In this document: in pieces, positions 53,696 to 63,114 of the stretch
Numbering within the stretch: position 1 is the first letter of the stretch
How the letters are laid out: each line of letters opens with the position of its first letter
NCBI RefSeq assembly: GCF_002196855.1
Contig: NZ_NIPW01000005.1
Location: forward strand, 124,001 to 188,000
Origin: Haematobacter genomosp. 1
GTDB lineage: Bacteria > Pseudomonadota > Alphaproteobacteria > Rhodobacterales > Rhodobacteraceae
DNA length: 64,000 bases
Direction: 5' to 3'
Notes under the pieces: generated by a model
What the model saw: only the letters and a program-made list of their open reading frames with translations
What the model was told of the DNA's origin: nothing
The model's database searches: none
Made by a program: the position numbers and the translations under genes

Positions 53696-55080
53696 TGTCC
53701 GTGACGAACGATGTGTCGCTCATCGGCGAGGCAGCAGGAAGCCAGCAGCCGGGCCTCGGTCTTGTCGCCTGCACGGCGCTTGTCGTGGGCAACATGATCG
53801 GATCGGGCATCTTCCTGCTTCCCGCGTCGCTTGCGCGGATCGGGCCGATCTCTCTCGTGGGCTGGGTGCTTACGTCGCTCGGCGCGCTGGTTCTTGCGCT
53901 GATCTTCGGACGGCTATCCCGGCTCGTGACCAAGACGGGTGGTCCCTACGCCTATGCAGAAACCGCCTTCGGCGAATTCATGGGGTTCCTCATCGCATGG
54001 GGCTACTGGATCGCGCTCTGGACGGGGAATGCGGGAGTGGCGGTCGCGCTGGCGGGCTATGTGGGATTTCTGTTTCCCGCTGTGGCGGAAAGCGCCACCT
54101 ACAGTCTTGCGGTGGCGCTCGTCAGCATCTGGGTGCTCACCCTCGTCAACATTCGGGGGGTACAGGAAGCGGGCTTTGTCCAGATCGTCACCACTGTACT
54201 TAAGCTGGTGCCGCTTGTCCTTATCGGGGTGCTGGGGCTGTTCTGGATCGACGGGCGCAATTTCGCTCCGGTGAATGTGAGCGACCAGTCCAATATCGCA
54301 GCCATATCGGCGGCGGCGGCACTGACACTCTGGGCCTATCTCGGGCTGGAATCGGCGACCGTACCGTCCGGCAATGTCCGCAACCCGGAGAAGACGATAC
54401 CGCGGGCCACCGTCGCGGGCGTGCTGATCGCGGCCATTGTCTATATCTCTGTCACGACAGTCGCGATCGGCGTGATCCCTTCCGACGAACTCGCGGCATC
54501 TTCAGCGCCGCTGGCCGACGTCGCCCGCTCCATGTGGGGCGTGACGGGGGGGCTGCTTGTCGCGATCGGCGCCGTCATCTCCTCTTTCGGAACATTGAAC
54601 GGCTTCACCCTGCTCACCGGCCAGGTGCCTTACGGCGCCGCGCAAGACAGGGTCTTTCCCGCCGTTTTCGGAGAGCTTTCGCGCTTCGGCACACCGGCCA
54701 ATGCTTTGGTGCTGTCCAACGTCCTCGCTTCCATCCTCGTCACGATCAACTTCGGACAGGGGTTGGTGGACGCTTTCAATACGATCGTTCTGCTCGCCGT
54801 CATGTCGAGCCTTCTGCCTTACTGCGTCTGTTCCCTCGCCGAAGTGGCAATCCTCATCTCGCGGGGAGAATTGCGCGCGCGGAAGCTGTTCAGTGCAACC
54901 ATTCTCGGGGGGCTGGGGTTCCTCTACTCGATGTGGGCGCTCTACGGCTCGGGAGCAGAGACGGTGTTTCTAGGCTTTCTTCTCCTGATCGCGGGGATTC
55001 CTGTTCATGTGGGCATACGCTGGCGCAATGCACGGGTCGCCGCGATCGCAACCGGATCGCAATTCCAAAAGGAGGTCTGA
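53695..55080 (+). CDS. APC-family amino-acid antiporter (arginine/agmatine or arginine/ornithine type)
   Basis: A 461-residue transporter of the amino acid-polyamine-cation superfamily with twelve predicted helices. The G-S-G-I-F motif (N-M-I-G-S-G-I-F, about residues 36-43) in helix 1 and [10 protein letters not shown] in helix 6 are typical of the AdiC/PotE group, which exchanges arginine for agmatine or ornithine for putrescine. In this operon arginine/ornithine exchange is the natural proposal. ATG overlaps the preceding stop; arcA follows 4 bases later with its own AAGGAGG site. Confidence 0.88.
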   Translation: MSVTNDVSLIGEAAGSQQPGLGLVACTALVVGNMIGSGIFLLPASLARIGPISLVGWVLTSLGALVLALIFGRLSRLVTKTGGPYAYAETAFGEFMGFLIAWGYWIALWTGNAGVAVALAGYVGFLFPAVAESATYSLAVALVSIWVLTLVNIRGVQEAGFVQIVTTVLKLVPLVLIGVLGLFWIDGRNFAPVNVSDQSNIAAISAAAALTLWAYLGLESATVPSGNVRNPEKTIPRATVAGVLIAAIVYISVTTVAIGVIPSDELAASSAPLADVARSMWGVTGGLLVAIGAVISSFGTLNGFTLLTGQVPYGAAQDRVFPAVFGELSRFGTPANALVLSNVLASILVTINFGQGLVDAFNTIVLLAVMSSLLPYCVCSLAEVAILISRGELRARKLFSATILGGLGFLYSMWALYGSGAETVFLGFLLLIAGIPVHVGIRWRNARVAAIATGSQFQKEV

Positions 55081-55084
55081 TCCT

Positions 55085-56311
55085 ATGCAACTCGGTGTTC
55101 ATTCCGAAATCGGCAAATTGAGGAAGGTGCTGGTCTCCCGCCCCTCCCTCGCCCATGAGCGGCTGACCCCAGGAAACGCCGCGGACCTTCTGTTCGACGA
55201 CGTCATCTGGGTTTCCAAGGCCCGTGCCGACCACGCCGACTTCGTCCTGAAGATGAAGTCGCGCGGTATCGAGGTCTATGATCTTCAGGACCTGCTGGCC
55301 GAGACCTTCGAGAAAGTGCCAGAATCGCGCGCCTTCGTCCTCGACCGTCGGATCAACGACAATTACGTCGGCCCGACGCTGGTGCCGATCCTCCGGCCCT
55401 GGCTCGACTCGCTGGCACCTGCCGCGCTCGCGAGACACCTGATGGGGGGTATCGTCCGCGATGACCTGCCGAAGGAAATGGTCACGTCCCTGATGACCGA
55501 TATCCTGTCGTCCAGCGAATTTCTTGTCCGCCCGATCCCCAACGCGCTTTTCCAGCGCGACCCGTCCTGCTGGGTATATGGCGGCGTGACGCTGAACCCG
55601 ATGTTCTGGCCTGCCCGCAAACCGGAGACGCTCTATCAGCGCGTCGTTTACAAGTTCCATCCGATGTTCACGGAAAACGAGTTCGATATCTGGCTCGGCG
55701 ATTCCGATGAGGATTGGGGGAATACCTCTATCGAGGGCGGCGACGTGATGGCCGTGGGCAAGGGCATCGTCCTGTGCGGCGTCAGCGAGCGGACTAGCCG
55801 TCAGGGCGTCGACAAGCTCGCCCGCGCCCTCTTCGCGAAGGGTGCGGCGGAAAAGGTCATCGCCTGCGTGATGCCGAAATCGCGTTCGGCCATGCACCTC
55901 GATACGGTTTTCACCTGCGTGGACCACGACAAGGTGACGGCTTTCGGCGAGGTGATCGAGGAAATCCGGCCGTTCAGCCTCGTTCCTCATGACAAGTGGG
56001 GCATCGAGATCATCGAAGAAAAGACCGACCTTCTTGAAACATACAAGAAGGCCATGGGCCTCAACGACCTGCACACGATCTATACCGGCGGAAACGAGTT
56101 CCAGGCCGAGCGCGAGCAGTGGGACGACGGCAACAACGTCGTCGCGCTGGAGCCGGGTGTCGTCATCGGTTACGAGCGCAACACCCACACCAACACGCTC
56201 CTCCGCAAGGCCGGGATCGAGGTCATTACCATCAACGGCAGCGAGCTTGGACGGGGCCGGGGCGGCGGTCACTGCATGACCTGCCCGATCCTGCGCGATC
56301 CCGCGTATTGA
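55085..56311 (+). CDS. arcA: Arginine deiminase
   Basis: A 408-residue enzyme converting arginine to citrulline and ammonia in the cytoplasm. Family features: G-V-H-S-E-I-G-K-L at the N-terminus, F-Q-R-D-P-S (about 160), E-G-G-D (about 218), and the C-terminal nucleophile Cys397 in G-G-G-H-C-M-T-C-P. Length is normal. AAGGAGG lies about 13 bases before the ATG, inside the end of the transporter gene. First enzyme of the arcA-arcB-arcC set. Confidence 0.96.
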   Translation: MQLGVHSEIGKLRKVLVSRPSLAHERLTPGNAADLLFDDVIWVSKARADHADFVLKMKSRGIEVYDLQDLLAETFEKVPESRAFVLDRRINDNYVGPTLVPILRPWLDSLAPAALARHLMGGIVRDDLPKEMVTSLMTDILSSSEFLVRPIPNALFQRDPSCWVYGGVTLNPMFWPARKPETLYQRVVYKFHPMFTENEFDIWLGDSDEDWGNTSIEGGDVMAVGKGIVLCGVSERTSRQGVDKLARALFAKGAAEKVIACVMPKSRSAMHLDTVFTCVDHDKVTAFGEVIEEIRPFSLVPHDKWGIEIIEEKTDLLETYKKAMGLNDLHTIYTGGNEFQAEREQWDDGNNVVALEPGVVIGYERNTHTNTLLRKAGIEVITINGSELGRGRGGGHCMTCPILRDPAY

Positions 56312-56323
56312 GCCGACACCGCA

Positions 56324-56345
56324 AGGGGGTGCGAGAGCACCCCCT
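56324..56345 (+). other. Perfect 9-bp stem-loop between arcA and arcB
   Basis: AGGGGGTGC (56324-56332) pairs with GCACCCCCT (56337-56345) around GAGA. It starts 12 bases after the arcA stop, with no T-run, so it is more likely a message-stabilising or attenuating element than a terminator. Confidence 0.55.
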
Positions 56346-56383
56346 CCTCCAGACGATTTCGACCAGTCACAAAGGAGTCCACC

Positions 56384-57385
56384 ATGGGTCTCAATCTTCG
56401 CGGTCGCAGCTATCTGAAGATCGCCGACTTTTCCCAGCGGGAAATGCTCTATCTGCTTGATCTTGCGCGCGATCTGAAACGGGCGAAATACTCCCATTCG
56501 GAGCAGCCGGCGCTGTCGGGCAAGAATATTTGCCTGATCTTCGAGAAAACCTCCACCCGCACGCGCTGTGCCTTTGAGGTGGCCGCCCACGATCAGGGGG
56601 CGCATATCACCTATCTCGATCCATCGGGCAGCCAGATCGGCCACAAGGAATCCATGAAGGATACCGCGCGCGTGCTCGGTCGGATGTTTGACGCCATCGA
56701 ATTCCGGGGCGCCGGACAAGGCATGGTGGAAGAGCTGGCACAATACTCCGGCGTTCCGGTCTACAACGGGCTGACAGACGACTGGCACCCCACCCAGATG
56801 CTCGCCGACTTCCTCACCATGACGGAATATGCCGACAAGCCACGGCAGCAGATCAAATATGCGTTCGTCGGCGACGCGCGCAACAACATGGGCAATTCGC
56901 TTCTGATGCTCGGTGCCATCATGGGGTGCGATGTGCGCATCATTGCGCCGAAGAGTCTTTGGAACCATGACGACGTCGTCGAGATGGCAAAAAAGCGTGC
57001 CGAGGAAACCGGTGCCAGAATCACGATTACCGACAATATCGACGAAGGCGTGAAAGGGGTGGACTTCGTCCATACGGATGTCTGGGTGTCGATGGGCGAA
57101 GCGGCGGACGTCTGGGGGGAGCGGATCAAACTGCTGAGCCCCTATCAGGTCAACAAGGCGATGCTGAACAAGACCGGTAATCCCAATGTCAAGTTCATGC
57201 ACTGCCTGCCCGCCTTCCACAACACCGATACCAAGGTCGGCAAGCAGATCTTCGACCAGTTCGGCATCACCGAGATGGAGGTGACGGAGGAGGTGTTCGA
57301 GAGCCACCAGAACATCGCCTTCGAGCAGGCCGAGAACCGGATGCACACGATCAAGGCGATTCTGGTCGCCACGCTGGCGGGGTGA
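56384..57385 (+). CDS. arcB: Ornithine carbamoyltransferase, catabolic
   Basis: A 333-residue enzyme with the carbamoyl-phosphate motif S-T-R-T-R (57-61), the H-P-T-Q motif (about 133) and H-C-L-P (about 271) that binds ornithine/carbamoyl phosphate. In the deiminase pathway it phosphorolyses citrulline to ornithine and carbamoyl phosphate. The length and place between arcA and arcC favour the catabolic type over the biosynthetic ArgF. AAGGAG precedes the ATG by about 6 bases. Confidence 0.95.
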   Translation: MGLNLRGRSYLKIADFSQREMLYLLDLARDLKRAKYSHSEQPALSGKNICLIFEKTSTRTRCAFEVAAHDQGAHITYLDPSGSQIGHKESMKDTARVLGRMFDAIEFRGAGQGMVEELAQYSGVPVYNGLTDDWHPTQMLADFLTMTEYADKPRQQIKYAFVGDARNNMGNSLLMLGAIMGCDVRIIAPKSLWNHDDVVEMAKKRAEETGARITITDNIDEGVKGVDFVHTDVWVSMGEAADVWGERIKLLSPYQVNKAMLNKTGNPNVKFMHCLPAFHNTDTKVGKQIFDQFGITEMEVTEEVFESHQNIAFEQAENRMHTIKAILVATLAG

Positions 57386-57388
57386 TCC

Positions 57389-58321
57389 ATGGGAACCGTG
57401 GTCATTGCCCTTGGCGGTAACGCCCTGCTCAAGCGGGGCGAGCCGATGACCGAGGAAAACCAGCGCCGGAATGCCCGGCTGGCGGCCGAGGCCCTTGCGC
57501 CGCTCTGCCTTGAACACACCGCAGTGGTCACCCATGGCAACGGCCCGCAGGTCGGGCTGCTCGCCCTCCAGCAGGAGGGGTCCGACACACCCGCGACGCT
57601 GGATGTCCTGGGCGCGCAGACCGAGGGCGCGATCGGCTACATGATCGAGCAGGAGTTGGGCAATGTGCTGCCCTTCGACAAGCCCATCGCAACGATCCTC
57701 ACGATGACGGAGGTCGATCTGGACGACCCCGCCTTCAAGAACCCGACCAAGTTCATCGGCAAGGTCTATTCGGAGGAGGAGGCCAAGAAGGAAGCCGACG
57801 CGAAGGGCTGGGTCGTCAAGCAGGACGGAAAATACTGGCGTCGTGTCGTCGCGTCGCCGGAGCCGAAGCGCATCTTTCAGCTTCACCCCATCCAATGGCT
57901 GCTGGAGAAGGGAACGACAGTGGTTGCGGCGGGCGGAGGCGGTATTCCTACGGCGTATGATCCCAATGCCGAGCGGCAGCTCATCGGGGTGGAATGCGTT
58001 ATCGACAAGGACAACGCCTCCTCTCTGCTTGCGCGGGATCTGAAGGCCGATTTCTTCGTGGTAGCCACGGATGCAGACGCGGTCTATCTCGATTGGGGAA
58101 AACCCGAGCAGAAGGCCATCCGCTCCGCGACCCCTGACGGGATGGATGCCTATGACTTCCCTGCTGGCTCCATGGGGCCAAAGGTGAAGGCCGCGCAGGA
58201 TTTTGCCCGCGCCACCGGCAACCGTGCGGTCATCTGCTCGCTTGCGGATATTCCACAAGCGGTCAAAGGCGAAAAAGGCACCACGATTTTCGCGGGTGCA
58301 GGCGAAACGGCATTCTATTAA
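57389..58321 (+). CDS. arcC: Carbamate kinase
   Basis: A 310-residue enzyme of the amino-acid kinase fold: V-I-A-L-G-G-N-A-L (residues 4-12), T-H-G-N-G-P-Q-V-G (about 49), [10 protein letters not shown] (about 177) and A-T-D-A-D-A-V (about 226). It makes ATP from ADP and carbamoyl phosphate, releasing ammonia and carbon dioxide, the energy-yielding step of the pathway. It begins 3 bases after arcB. A palindrome that can act as terminator follows. Confidence 0.96.
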   Translation: MGTVVIALGGNALLKRGEPMTEENQRRNARLAAEALAPLCLEHTAVVTHGNGPQVGLLALQQEGSDTPATLDVLGAQTEGAIGYMIEQELGNVLPFDKPIATILTMTEVDLDDPAFKNPTKFIGKVYSEEEAKKEADAKGWVVKQDGKYWRRVVASPEPKRIFQLHPIQWLLEKGTTVVAAGGGGIPTAYDPNAERQLIGVECVIDKDNASSLLARDLKADFFVVATDADAVYLDWGKPEQKAIRSATPDGMDAYDFPAGSMGPKVKAAQDFARATGNRAVICSLADIPQAVKGEKGTTIFAGAGETAFY

Positions 58322-58325
58322 GCCC

Positions 58326-58358
58326 GGCTCCGGGCAGGTGTTCCCGCCCGGAGCCTTT
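58326..58358. terminator. Probable bidirectional terminator between arcC and pcaB
   Basis: GGCTCCGGGC (58326-58335) and GCCCGGAGCC (58346-58355) form a perfect 10-bp stem with a 10-base loop, followed on the plus strand by only TTT. It lies between the convergent stops of arcC (58321) and pcaB (58358). The strong stem and location support a terminator; the short T-run weakens it. Confidence 0.6.
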
Positions 58359-59674
58359 CACAGGTCTCGTACGAGCTTCGCGAAGGTTCTTGCCTCCGCC
58401 GGTGCAGTTCCAAGCCCCCCGGCCGCACTGAGATACAGGTTGGGGAAATCGCGCGCCACAAGCTTACCCAAGGCTACGTGGGTCAGCTGAGCCTCCTTGC
58501 ACAGCGTCTTGATCTTCGCCTGCGCATCGGGCCGCGGAATATGGCGCGCGAGGGCAAAGGTATAGGCTTCCGCATGAATAAGGCCCGTACCGTCATCAAG
58601 ACCATGCGCCATCGCCTCGGAATCCGGGCTGATCGCGCCCGCGATCTCCACGGAAAGCGCCAACGCCCGGCCCGTGGAAACACAGATCTGCGGGAGCGTG
58701 AGCCATTCCACGAACCAGGCCGACCCATCGCGCTGCTGCCGATGTATGCCCGCGCCCTCCAACGTCGCGGCGAGTGCCCCGATCTGCCGCGCCAGAGCAA
58801 CCAGCACCGATGGGCCGACCGGGTTCTGCTTCTGCGGCATGGTGGAGGACCCCCCTGCACCCGCGATGCGGATCTCGCCAATGCCGGACTGCGCCATCAA
58901 CACGAGGTCATCGCCCATCTTGCCAAGGCTCGCGGCAAGGCCTGCCATCCAGCCTGCGAAAGCACCGATCCGGTCACGCTCCGAATGCCACGAGGCCCCG
59001 GGATCGCTGAGCCCGAGCGCCCGCGCCAGACCGGCGCGCACTTCCGGCCCTTCCGGTCCCATGGCGGAAAGCGTACCTGCCGCACCACCAAGCGAAACGG
59101 TGGCAAGATCTGCCGATACCTCATGAAGCCGATGCCGGTGCCGCAGGATCGGTCGCCCCCAACCCGCGACGACAGAGCCGAAGCTGGTCGGCGTCGCCAC
59201 CTGACCATAGGTCCGGGCCGCCATGGGAAGGTCGGCATAGTCACCCGCCATGCGACCGAGTGCCGTCAGCAGAGCCGCAAGACGTGCATCCCAAAGCTCC
59301 ACCACGCGCCGGAGCCTGAGCGCGAGGCCGGTATCAATGATATCCTGACTTGTCGCGCCCCAGTGAAGATACTGCGCGTGATCCGGCGCAGCCATTGCCT
59401 TGCGAAACGCCGAGACGAGAGCAGGCACCGGCACCGCGTTCACCGCCGTCTCCGCCGCCAGGGCGGACGGGTCGATCAGCACTTCCCGGCTGGACCTGTC
59501 GATAAAGGCGGCGGCGGTTTCCGGGATGATCCCGAGCACGCCCTGCACGCGGGCAAGGGCCCCTTCCACCAGCAGCATGGCACGTATCTCGGCGCTGTCG
59601 GTGAAGAAGGCTGCGGTTTCATCGTCTCCGAAAAGCCCGCGGTAAAGGGCGCTGTCGGCAGGGGCGGCAGGCAT
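58358..59674 (-). CDS. pcaB: 3-carboxy-cis,cis-muconate cycloisomerase
   Basis: A 438-residue member of the fumarase/aspartase superfamily with the signature G-S-S-T-M-P-Q-K-Q-N-P-V (about 271-282) and W-G-A-T-S-Q-D-I-I-D-T-G (about 104). It converts beta-carboxy-cis,cis-muconate to gamma-carboxymuconolactone in the protocatechuate branch. The ATG at 59674 gives the family N-terminus. It is the last gene of the pca operon, 44 bases after the DUF849 gene. Confidence 0.93.
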   Translation of the reverse strand: MPAAPADSALYRGLFGDDETAAFFTDSAEIRAMLLVEGALARVQGVLGIIPETAAAFIDRSSREVLIDPSALAAETAVNAVPVPALVSAFRKAMAAPDHAQYLHWGATSQDIIDTGLALRLRRVVELWDARLAALLTALGRMAGDYADLPMAARTYGQVATPTSFGSVVAGWGRPILRHRHRLHEVSADLATVSLGGAAGTLSAMGPEGPEVRAGLARALGLSDPGASWHSERDRIGAFAGWMAGLAASLGKMGDDLVLMAQSGIGEIRIAGAGGSSTMPQKQNPVGPSVLVALARQIGALAATLEGAGIHRQQRDGSAWFVEWLTLPQICVSTGRALALSVEIAGAISPDSEAMAHGLDDGTGLIHAEAYTFALARHIPRPDAQAKIKTLCKEAQLTHVALGKLVARDFPNLYLSAAGGLGTAPAEARTFAKLVRDL

Positions 59675-59718
59675 GGTCGATCTTTCGTCTGGGCAGATTA
59701 CGGGCGGAAGAAAGCGCG

Positions 59719-60573
59719 TTACCGCGCCGCGTGCAAGCCCTGGCCCGGCATACGCAGGCCGAGAATGTCGCGGGCCTGCTGCCAGGTGGCCACAGGACGC
59801 TCGTACCGGTCGCACAGCTCAACCGCGCGACGCACCAGCGCCGCATTGGACGGCCCAAGCGTTTCCCGGTCGATCCGCACGTTATCCTCCATCCCGGTTC
59901 GGGTATGACCGCCCTTGCGTATGGCCCATTCGTTCAGAACGATCTGCTGCGGCCCGATCCCCGCCGCACACCACGAGGCATCGGGGGCAAGCCGGTGGAG
60001 CGTTTCTATATAGAAGTCGAGCACGCGCTCATCCGCAGGCATGGCATTCTTCACGCCCATGACGAACTGCACATAGAGCGGGCCTTTCAGGCGTCCGTCT
60101 GCCTGCATCCGAGTCGCCTGAATAATATGACTTAGATCAAAAGCTTCTATCTCTGGCTTGATGTCATATGTGAGCATCTCTCCCGCCAGCCAGTCCACCA
60201 GGTCGGGCGGATTTTCATATACCCGCGTGGGGAAGTTGTTCGAGCCAACGGAGAGGGAGGCCATGTCCGGCCGCAGGGGCAGCATCCCGCCGCGTGCTTG
60301 ACCCGCACCGCTTCTGCCCCCCGTCGAAAGCTGGATGATGAGGCCGGGGCAATGGGTTTCCAGCCCCTCCTTCAGCCGCGCGAACCGCTCCGGGTCGGAG
60401 GTCGGCAGCCCCTCATCGTCCCGCACGTGGCAATGGGCGATGCTGGCCCCCGCCTCGAACGCTTGCTGGGTCGATTCGATCTGTTCGGATATCGAGATCG
60501 GCACCGCCGGGTTATTCGCCTTTGTCGGCAGCGATCCGGTGATGGCAACGCAGATGATGCAGGGGCCGGCCAT
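59719..60573 (-). CDS. Beta-keto acid cleavage enzyme (BKACE, DUF849) in the pca operon
   Basis: A 284-residue TIM-barrel protein of the DUF849 family: I-I-C-V-A-I-T-G (5-12), H-C-H-V-R-D (about 47-52, zinc His pair), F-V-M-G-V-K-N-A (about 172) and a C-terminal E-D-N-V-R. BKACE enzymes transfer or cleave the acetoacetate part of beta-keto acids with acetyl-CoA. In this operon the expected beta-keto acid is beta-ketoadipate, so it may stand in for the missing pcaIJ and pcaF. That specific reaction is inferred. It lies between pcaG (6 bases away) and pcaB, a gene order known from roseobacters. Confidence 0.85.
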   Translation of the reverse strand: MAGPCIICVAITGSLPTKANNPAVPISISEQIESTQQAFEAGASIAHCHVRDDEGLPTSDPERFARLKEGLETHCPGLIIQLSTGGRSGAGQARGGMLPLRPDMASLSVGSNNFPTRVYENPPDLVDWLAGEMLTYDIKPEIEAFDLSHIIQATRMQADGRLKGPLYVQFVMGVKNAMPADERVLDFYIETLHRLAPDASWCAAGIGPQQIVLNEWAIRKGGHTRTGMEDNVRIDRETLGPSNAALVRRAVELCDRYERPVATWQQARDILGLRMPGQGLHAAR

Positions 60574-60579
60574 TTTACC

Positions 60580-61188
60580 TCACATGTCGAAGAAGACGGT
60601 CTCGTTCTCGCCTTGCAGGATGATGTCGAAGCGGTATGCGCCCTCGCCCGTCTTTCTGGCGATGAGCGTGTTCACCCGCTCCCGGAACTCGATACGCTGA
60701 AGCACCGGGCAGGAGTCGTTATCCTCTCCCTCGAAGTAGATCCGGGTCTGGAGGCCCAGGTTGATCCCCCGCGCCACGACCCAGAGCGCGATGTGCGGCG
60801 CCATCAGACGCCCATCCGGGAAGGGAGCGCGCCCCGGTTTGATCGTCTTCAACGTCCATTCACCGCTGTCGAAATCTGCGATAATCCGCGCCCAGCCGGA
60901 GACGTTGGGATCTGCGGCTCCACGAGGATCGTTGCCCGGGTAGATACCTTCCGCATCCGCCTGCCAGCTTTCGATGAGCGCGTCGCGCAGGATCATGCCT
61001 GCCCCATCGCGCACGGTGCCGGTGATGGTGATCTGTTCGCCCTTGGCGCCGTCGCTGATCGGGCTTTCCCCGAGATCGACCGGATAGATGCCGGGAATAC
61101 CGAGCTTGTTCGGGGTCAGACCGATATGAACGTAAGGTCCGGCCGTCTGGGAGGTCGTTTCCTTCAGATAGTCGAGTTCCTGCATCAC
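60580..61188 (-). CDS. pcaG: Protocatechuate 3,4-dioxygenase alpha subunit
   Basis: A 202-residue intradiol dioxygenase subunit with the beta-sandwich core (I-T-I-T-G-T-V-R-D-G-A-G; I-E-S-W-Q-A-D-A-E-G; P-H-I-A-L-W-V-V-A-R-G-I-N). As in other alpha subunits, it lacks the full set of iron ligands, which are on the beta subunit. Its ATG overlaps the pcaH stop by 4 bases, fitting equal production of both subunits. Confidence 0.94.
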   Translation of the reverse strand: MMQELDYLKETTSQTAGPYVHIGLTPNKLGIPGIYPVDLGESPISDGAKGEQITITGTVRDGAGMILRDALIESWQADAEGIYPGNDPRGAADPNVSGWARIIADFDSGEWTLKTIKPGRAPFPDGRLMAPHIALWVVARGINLGLQTRIYFEGEDNDSCPVLQRIEFRERVNTLIARKTGEGAYRFDIILQGENETVFFDM

Positions 61189-61922
61189 AGGCCCTCCTTC
61201 CGGTTTTCGAAGAAGCTCTGACGTCGACCACGGAGCACGACATCGAACTTGTATGCAAGACAGTCCATCGGGATGGCGCGGTTCATGTCAAGCGGCGCGA
61301 CGAGCACGTCGATCGCCTTCTGCTGGCCGATGGTTTTCACAATGGGACACCGCTGGATCAGCGGATCGCCCTCAAAATACATCTGGGTAATAAGCCGTTG
61401 ACCAAAGCCCGAGCCGAAAATCGACAGGTGGATGTGCATGGGCCGCCAGTCGTTGACGCGGTTCGGCCAGGGATACGCGCCGGGGCGCACCGTGAGGAAC
61501 TCATAGGATCCGTCGGGCCGCGTGATGGTGCGCCCGCAGCCACCGAAGTTCGGATCGAGCGGCGCGGCGTAGCTATCCTTCTTGTGACGGTAGCGGCCCC
61601 CCGCATTGGCCTGCCAGATCTCCACCAGAACGCCCGGTATCCCGCGCCCGTTCTCGTCCATAACCTTGCCGTGGACGATGATCCGCTCGCCGATTGCCGG
61701 ATCGCCGGTGAAGTTGAGGATGAGGTTGTTGTCCAGCTCGCCCAGCATGGATTGCCCGAACGCCGGCCCCGTCTCCTCCGAGAGTGTGGAGCCGAGCGCG
61801 ACCAGCGGCCGGAACGGCGCGCGGGTCATCGATGTCTTGTAGCCCGGCGTATAGGCTGGCGGGTGCCAGTCCCGATCCCGGAAATAAAGCGGCCCACGGT
61901 CGATGGTGTTGCTGAGAGTCAT
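61185..61922 (-). CDS. pcaH: Protocatechuate 3,4-dioxygenase beta subunit
   Basis: A 245-residue catalytic subunit. Iron ligands are Tyr111 (R-Y-R-H-K), Tyr150 (A-Y-P-W), His163 and His165 (M-H-I-H-L), with the same spacing as in Pseudomonas PcaH. With the alpha subunit it opens the ring of protocatechuate with oxygen to give 3-carboxy-cis,cis-muconate. The ATG overlaps the pcaC stop (ATGA, 61919-61922), and its own stop overlaps the pcaG start. Confidence 0.95.
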   Translation of the reverse strand: MTLSNTIDRGPLYFRDRDWHPPAYTPGYKTSMTRAPFRPLVALGSTLSEETGPAFGQSMLGELDNNLILNFTGDPAIGERIIVHGKVMDENGRGIPGVLVEIWQANAGGRYRHKKDSYAAPLDPNFGGCGRTITRPDGSYEFLTVRPGAYPWPNRVNDWRPMHIHLSIFGSGFGQRLITQMYFEGDPLIQRCPIVKTIGQQKAIDVLVAPLDMNRAIPMDCLAYKFDVVLRGRRQSFFENRKEGL

Positions 61923-62305
61923 TGCGCTGCCTCCATTTCTGCGAATGTCTCCTTGGCTATCTTGATGGCGTGATTGGCACGCGGCACGCCGGCATAGATC
62001 GCCACGTGCAAAAGCGCCTCCATCACATCCTCCTGGCTCGCGCCGGTATTGGCGGTGGCGCGGATGTGCATGGCAAGCTCATGGTCGTTCCCCAGCCCCG
62101 CAAGGAGCGCGATCGTCAGCATCGAGCGCTCCCGGAGAGAGATCGTGTCGCGCGACCAGACGCGGCCCCATGCAGCATCGGTGATGAGCTCCTGAAAGGG
62201 CTGATCGAGCGGGCTCTTGGCGGCCTCCGCCCGGTCCACATGCGCATCGCCGAGAACACGGCGACGGGTCGCCATTCCCTGCTCAAGAATATCCGTCACT
62301 GGCAT
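61919..62305 (-). CDS. pcaC: 4-carboxymuconolactone decarboxylase
   Basis: A 128-residue helical protein with the family regions L-R-E-R-S-M-L-T-I-A (about 59), E-L-A-M-H-I-R-A-T-A-N-T-G-A (about 77) and V-A-I-Y-A-G-V-P-R-A (about 104). It decarboxylates gamma-carboxymuconolactone to beta-ketoadipate enol-lactone. The ATG at 62305 overlaps the end of pcaD by 10 bases and gives the usual length; an earlier in-frame ATG would lengthen it into pcaD. Confidence 0.93.
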   Translation of the reverse strand: MPVTDILEQGMATRRRVLGDAHVDRAEAAKSPLDQPFQELITDAAWGRVWSRDTISLRERSMLTIALLAGLGNDHELAMHIRATANTGASQEDVMEALLHVAIYAGVPRANHAIKIAKETFAEMEAAQ

Positions 62306-63072
62306 GTTCCCCTCAGAAATGGTGTCAATATGGCCGCGTAAGCCTTTGTATCTTCTACACATGGTATATGCGCGACTCCCTCCATCCGATGAAGGACCGC
62401 GCCGTCAACAAGGGAAGCCGTCCCTGCAACGAGATCGGGAGGTGTCGCGCCATCCTCGCTGCCCGCGATAACGATCACCGGCACCTTGATCTGGCGCGTC
62501 GTTTCCGTCAGATCGGCGGCGGCAATGGCTTTGCAGGCGGCGATATAGCCTTCCGCCGGGGTACGGACGAGCATGTTGCGCCACAGCGCAAGCTCGGGCC
62601 GCGTCCGATAGGCCTCGGCGAACCAGCGCTCCATCACTGCGTCAGCAATGCTCTCCAAGCCATTGTCTTTGACGGCATCAACGCGAGAAAGCCAGCTTTC
62701 CGCAGTCCCGATCTTCGCCGCCGTATTGGAGAGGACGAGCCCCCGGATCAGCTCCGGGCGGGTAGCGGTCAGCGCCTGCCCGATAAGGCCGCCGATGGAC
62801 AGACCGACGAACACCACCGGCCCTCCCACAGCTTCGATAAGCGCTGCCGCATCGTCCGCCAGTTCGGAGATGCTGGTTTCCGCGATATCGGACAGGCCGT
62901 GTCCGGGTTTGTCATAGCGAATGAAGCGAAAACCCTCGGGCAGATGCGGCAGAAGCGCATCCCACAGGTGCATATCGGTCCCCAGCGAATTCGCAAAGAT
63001 GACAGCCGGCCCGCTGTCCGCCCCATCCACACGGTAATGCATCGCCCCCCAGGGGCGCGTCAGAACTTGCAT
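62296..63072 (-). CDS. pcaD: 3-oxoadipate enol-lactonase
   Basis: A 258-residue alpha/beta hydrolase: oxyanion region F-A-N-S-L-G-T-D (about 26-33), nucleophile Ser92 in G-L-S-I-G-G, acid in G-S-E-D-G-A-T-P-P (about 209) and His in G-V-A-H-I-P (about 239). It hydrolyses the enol-lactone to beta-ketoadipate. GGAGATC precedes the ATG at 63072. First gene of the pcaDCHG-BKACE-pcaB operon and divergent from pcaQ. Confidence 0.93.
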   Translation of the reverse strand: MQVLTRPWGAMHYRVDGADSGPAVIFANSLGTDMHLWDALLPHLPEGFRFIRYDKPGHGLSDIAETSISELADDAAALIEAVGGPVVFVGLSIGGLIGQALTATRPELIRGLVLSNTAAKIGTAESWLSRVDAVKDNGLESIADAVMERWFAEAYRTRPELALWRNMLVRTPAEGYIAACKAIAAADLTETTRQIKVPVIVIAGSEDGATPPDLVAGTASLVDGAVLHRMEGVAHIPCVEDTKAYAAILTPFLRGTCQ

Positions 63073-63114
63073 GATCTCCTCCACATTCCCATAATCTGCC
63101 ACAAGGAAAAACCG

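Noticed and set aside
54890-58258. 1122-codon open frame on the minus strand across the arc genes
   Set aside because: It is antisense to arcA, arcB and arcC, all with full catalytic motifs. The composition of the product is that of an antisense frame.
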